Counted from the stretch's first letter, positions 24,449-36,543 are shown. The stretch is DNA of 64,000 bases from Lumbricus rubellus (GCA_945859605.1 OX243814.1:28177663-28241662), one strand, 5' to 3'. Numbers and translations are program-made. The notes: a model not told the origin generated them from the sequence alone.

Positions 24449-25132
24449 TTGTCTGCCTCGACGGTGGTCCATCTGTCTGTTACGGTGGATTGTGAGTCTG
24501 GTGCAGCTTGCAGATTAACAAGCGCGTGAAGTGGGTTGATATACGAGTATGAGTCTAGCGATTGACGCTCATGAAGGGAGATTGGAGAGTAAAGGGCGCT
24601 TGAACGGCAGATGCGACCGATTCGCCAGTCTGAATGATGCTATCGGTGAAATAATACGTGAACTGTATCTGTTCTTTGCTTGTGATCATCAGAGCTGCAG
24701 AACAACACATTCGAGTTCAGGACTGTGAGAAACATGCATTTCCTATCTCTTAAGTTCTGCTGTGAAATTATTGCGCCTTGTAAGCCATGTCTGTTTATTT
24801 GTATGTATGGGTGCAGGTGCACAAGTAGGCCTATAGCCTACGTACGTGTAAACTGTACATGCATGTATGTAATGCATCGTCACGTAATGTATATAATTAT
24901 TATTAATTTCTATACCATCGCTCACAGTCATGGCCATTCAGTTGCGCTCCCAGAACGGAAACCTCGAAACAATAGATCTTAGGAAGAGAGAGAGATTTAG
25001 ATAGCGATCCAGAAAGTAGGGAAGAGAATTCCATAAGGAGGGCTCAATGATGGCAAAGGATCGAGTTTTATGCACGCTTACATGCGCAAAAATATATGAT
25101 TTAAAAAAATTAATGTGTTATTAGTTTAACGG
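24449..25132. other. No gene recognised
   Basis: A weak LINE-tail-like patch lies near 24895-24960 (TCACAGTCATGGCCATTCAGTTGCGCTCCCAG). No coding exon seen. Confidence 0.5.
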
Positions 25133-25140
25133 CCATTATA

Positions 25141-25429
25141 CAGGGCCGGATTAAGGCATGTTCAACATGCTCGGCCGAACAGGAGCCCCCACACTTTAGG
25201 GGGCCCCCCACACACGAGAAAATTTATTTTTTCGTGAAAGAATTTGAATATTTTGACAAATTTTGACCAAAATGACTAAAAAAACCGGTCGTCAGCTGTT
25301 TCGGACGGGAAAAATCGATATTATTGTAAAGAAATTTCGACCAAACGACTTAAAAGTCATCAGATTTTTCGATCGAAGATCCCCAAAAAAATTCCGAACA
25401 GGGCCCCCACATATCTTAATCCGGCCCTG
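25141..25429. mobile_element. hAT-type MITE with 8-bp target duplication
   Basis: The ends are CAGGGCCGGATTAAGG and CTTAATCCGGCCCTG, flanked by a perfect 8-bp direct repeat CCATTATA (25133-25140 and 25430-25437). The interior holds a GGGGGCCC-rich patch and AT-rich filler and has no transposase. Confidence 0.9.
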
Positions 25430-25437
25430 CCATTATA

Positions 25438-26396
25438 TTACGAACGTTACAGTTGAGCTGTTACGAATTTCCTCAGTGGAAACGCTTCAAGAAACACTGA
25501 GTTTTAAACGTTTCCTAAATCAGTCGACTTAAACCGATCTGGAGGTTGCATGCAGATGCCAGGCGGTTGTCTGTTCCAGACAGATGGCCTATAGCAGCAG
25601 TGAAGTATCTTTGCCATAGTCATTAGAGATCAAATGCGCTGGTCGCACCATATGGAACTCACTTTCTAGCTATCTATCGAACCATAAAATATTTATATTG
25701 CGCCCCATCAAGATAACGTCTCAGAGGCTCTCCATTGGACGGTAACTCAGTACCAGTTTTACCATCATGTCTGTGTTAATGGCAATACTTATGTGTGTGT
25801 TATTGCGGTAGACTGGATACTGGATAGTAAACACATAGAAGGCCTATGCATTTTGCCTCTGATTCATTTGGCGCCACTTCCCCATTTTTCATTGTAACCA
25901 ACGGATATTTCTTGCATGTTTTTGGCCATCTAACTGTCTCTGAGATAAATGGATTACTCGAATTAAACGGGACTTCTTTTGTGTTCTGAGAAGCTGTACC
26001 ATCTTCTTTGTATGCATGTGTCCATTTAATCTCTGGACCAATGAATGATTGAGAGCTCGTTACTGGATTTATGGAAATTACGATGCGTTTCGACATCGAT
26101 ATAACTATGATTACATAATGTGAAGAATTTATTCAGGAGCCTTTGTATTAGATCTTATTTATGATAGGATAAGATTAAGTTTCTCCTCATGCTATCTAAG
26201 GATAGCCTGAGCCAGTCCGAAGCCAGGATAAACGAGGAGGGTTCAGCGGTGATAGAAACAAGAATTAGGCAAGACAAGGTGTATGGTGTGCGCGTTATAG
26301 AAGAGACAAGCCTAAAGTTTGGACCTGAATGACATCAAGAAATTGAAAGAATTGAATGAGTATGTTTACGATTTGATTTGCAAAACATCGTATCAG
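25438..26396. other. No confident gene
   Basis: The ORF on the - strand across 25800-26096 has no recognisable motif. A TTTATATTGCGCCCCATC retroelement-tail patch lies near 25689. Confidence 0.45.
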
Positions 26397-26545
26397 TCGC
26401 TGAAAATGACTGAAAGTGGCTAAAAGTGACAGAAAGTGGCTGAAAGTGACTGAAAGTGACTGAAAATGACTGAAAATGACTGAACGTGGCTGAAAGTGAC
26501 TGAAAGTGACTGAAAGTGGCTGAAAATGACTGAAAGTGACTGAAA
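26397..26545. repeat. 10-bp minisatellite TGAAAGTGAC
   Basis: About fifteen copies of TGAAARTGRC. The repeat gives FSHFQ-type pseudo-peptides on the - strand. Confidence 0.95.
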
Positions 26546-26950
26546 GCCCCAACGCAAAGCATAATCAAGAGCTACATGTTCATTGATCAAGTTGGCCTAT
26601 ATAAATAAGGAGTGATAATTAATAAAACAGTGTTAGACCGATTGATTAAAATGTGGTAATTTTATAATGAATTGTTTTCTGAATGCAGTGCTGCAGTGGA
26701 GATAATATTATATTGTGAGAGTTACATGCATGTGCGTGATGATATTCAAAGGTCGTTTTGATGATCCTGCTAAATAGTTTTGAACTATTGGTAGTTTATA
26801 TGATTTTCCGTATTGATACCAACGGCAACTTGGACAAGAGAATTATGAGAGCTGGAAACCAAAAGCATAATAGGTTGTTTAATAGGACAGCCTATAGAAG
26901 TAAAATAAATCTGATTCTGATTCTACAGAAGGTTTGTATGTGCACTTGTG

Positions 26951-27170
26951 ATAGCGCCTCTTCAAGCTCTCTCTCTTTCTCTCTCTATCTGCAACTCAGA
27001 GGCACTCCCGAATGCAGAGCGGACACTGCATCGGAGTTTCACGCCGAAGCGCTGAGCAATTGCGAGTGAAGGACTTGCCCAAGATCCCTACGCGGTGGCT
27101 TGAGGGTGGATTCGAACCTCGAACGCTCCGGCTCCAAGGCAACGACGCCACCACTGCACCACCGCGCCCC
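26951..27170 (-). mobile_element. tRNA-derived SINE, copy C
   Basis: On the - strand: head GGGGCGCGGTGGTGCAGTGG, B-box region GGTTCGAATCC, and tail GAGGCGCTATCACAAGTGC. A CT microsatellite has expanded in the 3' part (26970-26990). Confidence 0.85.
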
Positions 27171-27519
27171 ACAAGAAGGTATACAGAGGTCTAAGCCAAT
27201 AGGTCGCGGATTTTGATGGTGCGTATAACTGATGACCTTCTGAACATCGGCTGTCGAATGTGACATCTTGAAGGATGGCAAAAGCCGATGGTAGATACTA
27301 CATTCTGATGGTTCCTTCCTCATCTTTCCGATCGACCTTCTCGAGAGTAAACAAAATAGTCGTCGGAATCCACCGTTTGCTGATGTGAGTTTTAGTGCCA
27401 AGGATCAACTGAATGCATTTAGGAATGCCTGCCTGCTGTATACGTGTTTTTTGTGTACATCGGTCTGTCTTTTTTTCATGTAGGATCGTGAATATTTAGT
27501 ACATATAAATGCATATATT
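27171..27519. other. No gene recognised
   Basis: Nothing supportable. Confidence 0.4.
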
Positions 27520-27619
27520 TATATAAATATATATATATATATATAATAGGCCTATATATATACATTTATATAAATTTATACTCATTTATATATATAGGCT
27601 ATATTTATATATTTATATA

Positions 27620-28829
27620 CACCGTGATTCAATAAAAACTAAGCCAAATTGTTTTTCATATATCTCTAATGCCTGATAACATATCACGCTAAAATTTTAC
27701 AATTATTTATAGAATTGGACCACAAATATGATTCCAAAATTTCATGAGATAAAGTTGAACGGATAAAAAGATATGAATATTCAAACTTCATATGCCGAAA
27801 TTGCAGTTTACAAGCAATTTTCTGTGAGATTCAATAAAAACGTCAGCTAAACTGTTTTCCATATATCTCCAATGTCTGATAATTAATCATAATAAAATTT
27901 TCCAGATATTTACACAATTGAAACACGAATAGAATTCCAAAATATCATGTCCTAAATTTGAACGGATAGAAAGATATGAATATTTAAACAACATCTCCAG
28001 AAATGTTAGTTTTCAGCAAGTCTGTTATGGTGTTCGTCTGGTTTCGATGCTTGATAGTTCTCAATTTTGGACTACAGGGTTCCTGGAGTAAAATTAACGG
28101 AGTATATTATTGCAGTGTTCTGCTGTCACAACATCCTCCACCTGTTATCAGAAATCTATAGCCAGAGAAGGCTGTTTTCTTTTTTAACAGAACAGCGCCA
28201 GCCCACAGAGCCAAGGAAACCATCAAAATGCTGACAAGAGAGACACCAGACTTCGTTTCTCCCACGCCTCCGAAAAACCCAGATTTGAATCATGTCGACT
28301 ATAAAGTGTGGAGCATGCATGATGCAAGGCCGAGTCTAGCAGACAACTACCCATGATATAAACGATCTGAAGCAACGCTTGTTGGACGCGTGAGATGGCC
28401 TGGACAAGGATAATCGACGATGCTGTTGCCCAATGCATGGCGCCAGCGCCTCCCGGTTTGCGTGCAAGCAGGAGGAGGACATTTTGAGCATGTTGTTTCA
28501 TTAAAAAATCAAACCATACTGTTGGGTCGTATTGTCAGTTCAATTCTCTACATACCTGGAAAATGTTAGAATGATTAATCATCAGGCATTGGAAATAAGG
28601 AGGAAACATTTGATTGAATCTGACAGAAAAATTGCTTGTAAACTGCAATTTCGGCATATGAAGTTTAAATATTCATATCTTTTTATCATTTCAACTTTAT
28701 CTCATGAAAGTTTGGAATCATATTCTTGGTCCAATTCTCTAAATATTTGGAAAATGTTAGCATGATAGGTCATCAGGCATTGGAGATATATGAGAAACAA
28801 TTTGGCTTAGTTTTTATTGAATCACGGTG
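27620..28829. mobile_element. mariner-like element with doubled terminal repeats
   Basis: TA|CACCGTGATTCAATAAAAAC ... and its exact inverse at the right end |TA. Each arm holds two iterations of a ~195-bp subterminal unit (27620-27815 and 27823-28020; 28505-28640 and 28640-28829), which include ATATCTC.AATG.CTGATAA and GATATGAATATT phrases. The interior keeps a transposase fragment (28192-28317). Confidence 0.8.
28192..28317 (+). pseudogene. mariner-type transposase fragment
   Basis: Reads TAPAHRAKETIKMLT.. then PPKNPDLNHVDYKVW. This corresponds to the APAH (second Asp) to SPDLNPVDY.VW (third Asp) segment of mariner-family DDxD transposases. It is interrupted on both sides and non-functional as read. 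Confidence 0.75.
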
Positions 28830-29027
28830 TATATATAATATATATGTGGGAAATGTCTGTTGATAAGATTAGTGCACAGGTTATGATCAATGTCCAAATG
28901 AAAGAATATTATTTGTTTTAGGAGGTTGCTGTGTGCGATTCACTGGCGTCGGTTTTGACGTTGATTCCACTGTTGTGTGATTGCCTTCGTCGGTCTAATG
29001 AAAAGCTCACCAATCCATCCGCACAAT

Positions 29028-29064
29028 ATGCATTTATTGCGGATCTCAGCGTGTCTCCTCCTAG
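29028..29064 (+). CDS. Receptor exon 1 (signal peptide), tentative
   Basis: ATG at 29028 (or the in-frame ATG at 28998) opens a short hydrophobic stretch, MHLLRISACLLL, and ends in the first base of a Gly codon at the strong donor G|GTGAGA. Phase 1 matches exon 2 exactly. The joined product forms a classic signal peptide that runs into ..TTGIVIS before the acidic start of the mature protein. The exon is short, so the call rests on phase, donor quality and the quality of the resulting leader. Confidence 0.6.
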
Positions 29065-31110
29065 GTGAGACCGTCCAGTATTTATTAGGGCTATTACATG
29101 AAATACGTGTAGGTCTATGTTATAAAGTGTTGATTGGAGATAGTAGTGTAGGTGCCTGTTTAAACCTGCCTTGGCGTGAGAGAAAAAAACGAAAAGGAAA
29201 ATTAAGAATCATGGACACGTTTAGCAGTAAATTGTGGCTTTTGTTTATGTTATCGGTTTAAAGCCAGTTTATTTATTGCTTCAAGGAACTAGAAATTTCA
29301 GCGAAGCCAAACGGTATTTTGGCAACGCACGTTCACATTGCATTCCAATAATTGTCTTCATATTAGAAGACAGTGACTCTCCTTCCTCAGCTACCATGCC
29401 TATTCCTCCACATTCCGTCTTAATCATTTCTCCAACCGGCTATCCTTCCGCCCTAAAAAATCTATTTTGAGCCATCCATTTTACTTTTAATATATTTTCC
29501 TATCTTTCAATCCCAACGTCTTGCTCATAATAAATAGCCAGTTGTTTTTTCGTTTCCTGTTTTCTTCTATCGGTTTCCATTTGCTCTTTTCTTCCTATAG
29601 CTCCTACCGTTGTTTCACTCATTGTATTACAGTCAATAGCCTACTGTACAGTCTTGATGTCTTCTATAATTTCTGCGGCTTTAGTAGTAATAATGTAGCT
29701 ATTAATACGTTCAGTTTCAAACAGACACTACGCAGAATGATCACAATTCACAGTATATCACATTAACATGTTACTACAGGAATCGAATTTATTTAACAGT
29801 CTGGGCAGCCAACAGGGCGCCCATCGTGTCCTAATGCTCATTTTACCAACGCTATCTGCCGGTTGAAAATAGAATGGTGTGTCATCCGTCTGTAATTTTT
29901 GGGCGTTCATTGGCTGTCGGCATTGCCTTGCTGCATCTCTTAATCGCTATCATTTGTTCTATCCCACTTCACTTGGCTTCATCTCGTCTTCCTATATCGC
30001 TCTCAGCTTGCATCGTTTTTCTAGCATCAATTGCTATCTCTACATTTCCGTTTGTTGCTTTTATATTTGGATCACCAGCAGCGCGGACGCTGTAGGGCTC
30101 TTCCTCCTTTGGTTCCTAAAGCTTCTGCTGAATCGTGTGATTCAGCTGATTCACCAGTCCGCGATTCTCTCTATATATACTTCGCTTTTCTTCAAAAGCG
30201 TCTCGACTTCAACTTTTTATTTGCCATGCCTCCCAGCCCTACTTTATTTAGACATTTAAAGCCGCTCTGTACCTGGCATCTTAGGTTTCTCAGCCGAGTC
30301 TCTATCAACAACCGCTCCATTATATTCCACTTCATCGACCGCTTCGAGTGAGATGAATTTCTCTAGAATAAGCAACTCTTTGTGCTGCTTGTTATACGCC
30401 GACGGTCTTAACACCTTCTTAATCAATCTTGGACCGGTTTAAATACACTCACCATTAGGCCAGACTGGTCTTTTAAAAATAATATATGTAAATATATCAG
30501 GGATGTTTTTCAGGAATTTTTATAACTGCACATGTCTGCAGCTCCTTCTTTCCTTTCGCATCATTCATGGTAAATTAGCCTACTTACAATCGGAGAACAA
30601 TGACCTTTTTGATAGTTTTAACCGTACATAAGTGCTTCTACTACTGCACATTTTGTGTATAACTGCTCGTTAAAAAAGCTCTGATTCATTTCTTTTCGTT
30701 CTTCCATGGCGAACCGGTTTCAATTACCATTTTCCAATGATCATCACTGCACAAGATTGCTTTTACAACTGCGCAGATTCTTTTGCAACTACACATTTTG
30801 TGTAGAAGCCCTTAAATATCTCTCTTTGCACACTTGCACAGGTCAAGTTGCTCTGAAACTTTCGCCACTGTTGTTGTGCTGACCGTACCAAGTTTAGGCT
30901 AATTTTTCGCTGAAGGCACCCATGCAGAGCCAAAAAACCGATAATATAGAAATGAATCTCATGTAATATAGTATCTTATAACATAGTTCTTCTAAAAGTC
31001 TTTCGGTTAAAGGAAAAACATAAAAAGTTCGGCTGATGTGTTTGGAATAGTCGCTTTCTCTTACTTATATATTTATTTATTTACTTACTTATTTATCCAC
31101 TTCTCCATTT
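29065..31110. other. Receptor intron 1, unique part
   Basis: No coding sequence supported. Open frames near 29879-30351 are pyrimidine-rich and show no domains. Confidence 0.5.
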
Positions 31111-31305
31111 AAATAGCGCTCCTTCAAGCTCTTTGCTCAGAAACGCTTCCGACTACGGCGCAGACACTGAATCGGAGCTTCACGCGGAAGCACCCCAGAA
31201 ATTGCGAGTGAAAGACAAGTTGCTCAAGGTCCCTACACGGCGGCTTGAGGTGGATTCGAACCTGGTTCCAAGGCAACGACGCCACCACTACACCACCGAG
31301 CCTCA
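31111..31305 (-). mobile_element. tRNA-derived SINE, copy D
   Basis: Same family as copies A-C, with an intact body CGGAGCTTCACGCGGAAGC on the + strand. The head is slightly diverged and part of the box region is shortened. It lies in intron 1 of the receptor gene. Confidence 0.8.
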
Positions 31306-31326
31306 CATCCGTTTGTAATATTTTTA

Positions 31327-31547
31327 GTTTGTATGTGCACTTGCTATAGCGCTCCTTCAAACTCTCACTACTCAGAGGCGCTCTCGAATGCAGAACGGAC
31401 ACTGCATCGGAGTTTCACGCCGAAGCGCTGATCAATTGCGAGTGAAGGACTTACCCAAGGTCCCTACGCGGTGGCTTGAGAGTGGATTCGAATCTCGAAA
31501 CTTCCGATTCCAAGGCAACGACGCCACCACTACACCACCGCGTCCCA
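31327..31547 (-). mobile_element. tRNA-derived SINE, copy E
   Basis: Close to copy C, including the shared 3' flank TTTGTATGTGCACTTG, which therefore belongs to the element's tail. It lies in intron 1 of the receptor gene, 22 bp after copy D. Confidence 0.85.
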
Positions 31548-31663
31548 CAGTGCTTCAAATGAAATATTTGCTTGGATTATAGATAGATAGCAATCGTTGT
31601 GGTTTCCTGTTGATATACTTGCATGAATCTATTCCGTTATTATTCTTGCATATCCCATTACAG

Positions 31664-31821
31664 GCGTCGTGTGCCTAACAACTGGAATTGTGATCTCAGA
31701 GGAGGAGAGGTTGATGAACCATCTGTTCCGCGGATACAATCCATCCGCTCGTCCTGTTCTCAACTCCTCTTCAACCGTCAACGTCAACCTTCGCTTCTCG
31801 CTTCTTCAGATTCAAGATCTG
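31664..31821 (+). CDS. Receptor exon 2 (start of extracellular domain)
   Basis: After the acceptor CCCATTACAG the exon encodes the end of the signal peptide and then EEERLMNHLFRGYNPSARPV.. and VNLRFSLLQIQDL. This is the N-terminal helix and first strand of nAChR subunits (compare the family pattern L...LF..YNP..RPV and SL.QI.D.). It ends at a full codon before GTAAGA (phase 0). A second acceptor at 31699 would also keep phase 1 and shorten the leader by 12 residues. The upstream one has the better pyrimidine tract and gives the better signal peptide. Confidence 0.88.
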
Positions 31822-31904
31822 GTAAGACCCTCCTCCCTAATATGTCTTTCCACTTTCATGTAGGCCTACATAATATGTTGGAAAAGCTATAATTGATAAA
31901 TTAA

Positions 31905-33605
31905 CCCATTAGTGCCCAAAGTGGTAAAACCTAACAAACTAAGTTGTGGTTTCAGTAATCTCAACAATTTGGTGCAGTAACATGGCTGGTAACTTATTTA
32001 TCGATTGCTGCTACATTATGAGTACTTTCCATACTGTCCGTTTTAACGGACGTCGGGCACTAGCCCAGTGCTTAGGTTACCATTGCAGAATCGGCTTCCT
32101 TCTTATTTCATACAATGCTTGGTGAATGTTTTTGATGATTTGCAACATCTATTTACTCTATGAGTTAATTATCTACATTTATCTAATGCCCATGAAGGGC
32201 ACCAGGTTATTCACGAGCGTTTCATGCATTGTGATAGTACTTGTGGCTCCCACGATAAAGGTTTCCATCACATTTCTCAAGCCTTGCAATGGCAGTTTGA
32301 GTTTCCTAGTACATTCCAAATATTGTTACCATCGCATTGTACATCAGGATTACAGGACTGCAGCAGCACGTTGACCTTGGGTGGATGGTACGCCAAGCAC
32401 TTGAGTACTGGATGGTACGCCATGACACTTGTGTACACTTACATCTGTTGCCTTGAGTCAAACTTCTGCTGCCTTAGTAAACTTTGCAAGAGATAACAAG
32501 CTATGTCACACAGGTAGACTGATTGGACATCACAATTTCCGTTGCCTGATCCATATCATGTTAGCATCCGCCGATCTTACTTATCAACGCATCGCCCATG
32601 CCTTGATTGTATACAGCAGAAACATGGAAGTTTGAAAAACAGACTTTCTTCTGGCTGTGTGACTATCCCTGCACACGACCCTCGTCCACCATCCTAAATG
32701 TTTATGCACTGAAGACTAATAGGCCTACTATAGGGATTATGTTCTATACAGGGTGGTCGCATCTTGAACCAAATGCAAAACAGGGGAAATCAGAAATGAG
32801 CCTAAGCCTACGTCGGGATGGGATGGTCGGCTGGGGTGAGGACGGACAGGGATTGAGTCCGGTCCCTCGCGGGGGGGGGCTAAAGTTTCTTACAACACAG
32901 CGATCATGCCAGCAAATAATCAGTATAGTGAGGCGTGATACTAGTTCTTTGCACCTGGCTGCTATGGGTTTCAAGGTAAATTGACCTGTGTACAGGTTCC
33001 TCAAGTACAGGCTCCTTCAGTACATGCCCCACCTTACCCAAACTCATGTCAGAAGTGCAAAAGTCTACAATATTCATGTCAAAATAGTGAGTCGCCAGTC
33101 TGAATAAACTGCAGGCTGATGCTTACTGCATATTACAAGAATGCAATAACGGTGGTAATTGCTGGAACAATGGCGCATGGAGACTTACTGTAGGAAACGT
33201 CATCTCTGGGCTAGTGCCCGACGTCCGTTATAACGGACGCTTACATTGAAATCGAAATTTTCTTTGGAAAACTTGCGGCAATTGGGATAATATTTTGTCA
33301 GCATATTGACCCATATGGCTACTATAAACAACATTTACACTTTCTCTAAATTCATCCTCGTTCATTACCAAACATAAATATAATAACTAGGGGTAGCGAG
33401 GATTTTAGACATGCTGCAATAGACACATTAGCACAAGCAATAAACTATTTCTAATCCACATAATCCGGCAATCACAATAGTGGAATCTATAGCCAATTGA
33501 CCCACCAATTTAAAAAAATAGTGATGACTATATTATACAGTTGCCTCTTATTTTGGCAACGTGTTTTCTGAGCGTCCTTTATAACGGACGTCGGGCACTA
33601 ATGGG
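31905..33605. mobile_element. piggyBac-type element in receptor intron 2
   Basis: Flanked by TTAA on both sides (31901-31904 and 33606-33609). The termini are CCCATTAGTGCCC and GGGCACTAATGGG. Inner inverted repeats with CGTCGGGCACTAGCCCAG lie at 32045-32072 and 33209-33236. A TTAA duplication with CCC-starting ends is the hallmark of piggyBac. I find no intact transposase, so it is probably non-autonomous. A segment starting CAGGGTGGTCGCATC near 32748 may be a nested insertion. Confidence 0.85.
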
Positions 33606-33609
33606 TTAA

Positions 33610-34141
33610 TTTCAGCATGCAAGTGACGATTTCACAGCTGGACAATTTAATCATCCTCCAAGTTAAGTAGCGATTTTCATGTCTGTTGTTGGTGGCAGCG
33701 GTGGAAGAAGAACGGAAAACAACGACTACACGACAGTGACCTCCATATACCCGAGTGAACACTCAAAGGATTTGAACAAATTGAGCATGTGGGTCATATT
33801 TTCGGAGTGAGGTGGTTCACACTGGGTTATTTGTAAATGAACAGGAAATAAGGAAGGTATTGTCTTATTTGCCGCAGCCTTTACTCCACAGTATAGATCA
33901 GTAATTGAGGTCTTCATAGGCCTGTCATATACCTATCATCATAGAATATGAGTAATGTAGGCTATATGCATAGGAACAAAACTTTGCAAATTAAATACAA
34001 GGTAATGATGACATATTAATAGATAGAGAATTATGAAATATTATTTTCACGAGGCCTGTGTCATAGACTCGATTTTCTGGGCGAGGTCACGTCTTGTGTT
34101 TTAAGTTCCAGAAAGGTTTTGGTAGTAGTTTGAAAATGTTA
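33610..34141. other. Receptor intron 2, left of the Polinton
   Basis: Non-coding. No exon-like ORF with valid splice sites and family similarity. Confidence 0.5.
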
Positions 34142-34147
34142 CAGGGA
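34142..34147 (+). repeat. Polinton target-site duplication, left (CAGGGA)
   Basis: A 6-bp direct repeat identical to 50637-50642, immediately outside the terminal inverted repeats. Six base pairs is the length known for Polintons. Confidence 0.95.
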
Positions 34148-34369
34148 AGTAGATGTAAAATTAATTAGCTAGCTGATTTTAAAGAAGCCTGATATTGAAG
34201 AAACAATCAGCTAAAACCCAATTAACATTCTTGGTAGGAGCTACGGTAATGGTGATCAACGCTGATGCAAAACAACTGCAGAATACGGTATTGACTCACA
34301 GCAGATGCGAACAGACCCTTTGTTCGTGAGCGCTTAGTACATATGGTCTATTACAACAACAACCTGACT
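34148..34369 (+). repeat. Polinton terminal inverted repeat, left
   Basis: Starts AGTAGATGTAAAATTAATTA. It matches the reverse complement of 50411-50636 almost base for base; by eye the only clear difference is a 4-bp gap (ACATATGG versus ACATAATTATGG). Confidence 0.97.
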
Positions 34370-35136
34370 AGGCAGCCGGCGTGTCTCCGTCACGCATTGG
34401 TAGAATTCATGTCAAGCTTCACTGGACGGCTAAGCCAGGGCCAGCGAAGCATGCAGGCTGTTGGCTGACTAAGAAGTGGCTATCAAGCATGAAACACCTG
34501 GAGCCATATACCTTGAACGACACGTATGTGTTTAAGGGCGAGGCTTGAAACAGGTAGATTTAGAGCAGGCTACAGATTCTTTTGATTTTGTGAATTTTAG
34601 TTGCTGTATTAAATCGGTTCAAAATGGCTGAATTCATTAAGGATAGCTAAGTTTTCAAACGTTACAATCTACCTAGCAATATATACCGTGTTTGATAATA
34701 ATTCTGACGAAAACAACGATTCGAGAAACATCCTCAAGAAACTGTATCATTGATACAAAGCGACCTTCGTCACGGATGAACATCAAATTGGTCAGTTTCT
34801 TTAATTGCACAGGTTGCTATTATAGCCTACTGTTCTAACGTTTAATTAATCAGATCATAGTAAGCCTAGATGTTAATTTTCACATTTTATTATTTTCCTG
34901 ATTCCTCCTCTTCTCATCTAGCGCCTTTTATTATTTAATGATTCCTCCTCACATCTCTCATCCAGCTCATTATATATATTTCCTGATTCCTCCTCTTTTC
35001 CTCACATCCCTCGTCATTTAACTCTCTCAACATCACCCACCTCCAGCTCATTTTATTATTTTCCTAATTCCTCCTGACATCCCTCGTCATTTCAACTCTC
35101 AACATCACCCACCTCTAGCTCATTTTAGTTATTTAA

Positions 35137-35362
35137 CGAGATAGATAGATAGATAGATAGATAGATGGATGGATGGATGGATAGATAGATAGATAGATGG
35201 ATGGATGGATGGATGGATGGATGGATGGATGGATGGATGGATGGATGGATGGATGGATGGATGGATGGATGGATGGATGGATGGATGGATGGATGGAAGG
35301 ATGGATGGATGGATGGATGGATGGATGGATGGATGGATGGATGGATGGATGGATAGATGGAT
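35137..35362. repeat. (GATA)/(GATG)n tetranucleotide repeat
   Basis: GATA units flank a long, almost pure GATG tract. The HPSI-repeat ORFs on the - strand are artefacts of it. Confidence 0.95.
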
Positions 35363-35454
35363 AACACAACAGCAGCACCTGTAGCAAACCTAACCTGCCA
35401 CTGTAGGCGTAGGCTATACCGTAAAGAAATCAATATTTTTTTCTTTTTCAGCAG

Positions 35455-36060
35455 ATGTCTTTGTTCGCTCAAGCTACACGTCATGCAACAGATGTCTTTG
35501 TTCGCTCGCCCTACACGTCATGCAACAGCTGTCTTATTATCACAGCGTGCTTCATGACCGACTTTCACTATCATCGAGGATAGCAAGCTGTGAATGTACA
35601 GTGGAACTTGTTATTACAGCGTGCTTCATGCTCTGCGAATGTTATTAAAGCGTGCTTCATGCTCTGCGAATGTTATTACAGCGTGCTGGATGACCTACTT
35701 ATGGTTTCATCGATGAAACCAAGCTGCGAATGTACAGCAGGACTTTTTATTACAGCGTGCTTCATGCTCTGCGAATGTTATTAAAGCGTGCTAAGTGATC
35801 TGCGAATGTTATTACAACGTGCTTCATGACCGACTTTCCCTATCATCGATGATAGCAAGCTGTAAATGTACAGTAGAACTTGTGAACTGCAAACGAATGT
35901 TATTACAGCATGCTACTTTCGGTATCATCATCAGTGATACTAAGCTGCAGTAGGCTACAGTAGAACTTGTTATTAATTATTCGTGATCTGTGAATTTACA
36001 GTAGAACTTGTTTTTAAAGCATGCTAACTGATCTGCGAATCTTATTACAGCATAGGCGGA
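35455..36060 (+). repeat. Minisatellite, GCGTGCTTCATG / GCGAATGTTATTA units
   Basis: The phrase ATTACAGCGTGCTTCATG..CTGCGAATGTT recurs about every 31 bp. It alternates with longer units holding the palindrome CTATCATCGATGATAG and AAGCTG.GAATGTACAGTAGAACTTG. One more unit follows at 36395-36450, after a T-rich insertion. Confidence 0.8.
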
Positions 36061-36543
36061 AACCTGGCTGAAAAGTTCGGGGGACGAAGGAGTGGTCGAA
36101 GGGAAGAAAATTTTTCACCGCCCAAACAGCACCAGGGCTGCCACTCTGAAAAATTTAAAAAAAAACCAAGTTGGTCGGTAAAAAAACCCCAGGTTTTTCT
36201 AACTTTTTTTCTAACTTTTTTTCTAACTTTTTTTCTAACTTTTTTTCTAACTTTTTTTTTCTAACTTTTTTTTTTCTAACTTTTTTTTTTTTTCTAACTT
36301 TTTTTCTATTTTTTTTTTTTTAGTCATTCGTTTCAAAAAGTCAAGAATTTTGTTTTTCGATTTTGACCGCCCAAGAAAATTAAAGACCTTTTTTTAGTCA
36401 GCGTGCTTCATGACCTACGAATGTACATTAGAACTTGTTATTACAGCGTGTTGTTATTCATAGAGAAGTAATGATTGCACAAGGGCTGTAGTAGTAAATC
36501 AGTTTGCTAATAGTAGTAGTAAATCAGTTAAATTCGTATTATA

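Larger units (their letters stand above)
34370..36543. other. Polinton left non-coding region
   Basis: About 2.2 kb without a gene. It holds a pyrimidine-rich minisatellite (34890-35130, ATTCCTCCT and CATCACCCACCTC.AGCTCATTTTA units), a GATA/GATG tetranucleotide run, a ~31-bp minisatellite family and a T-rich (TTTTTCTAAC)n patch (36198-36320). It is unusually long for these compact elements and might be where repeats accumulate after insertion or around an origin. Confidence 0.7.

Noticed and set aside
29879..30351. Overlapping hydrophobic ORFs that might be a membrane protein
   Set aside because: Pyrimidine-rich, several frames open at once, no family pattern and no splice signals in frame.
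33606..33670. ORF reading MQVTISQLDNLIIL.. after a TTTCAG, considered as receptor exon 3
   Set aside because: No GT donor in phase 0 and no DEKNQ-type sequence; the 45-bp candidate at 55184 fits length, phase and motif.
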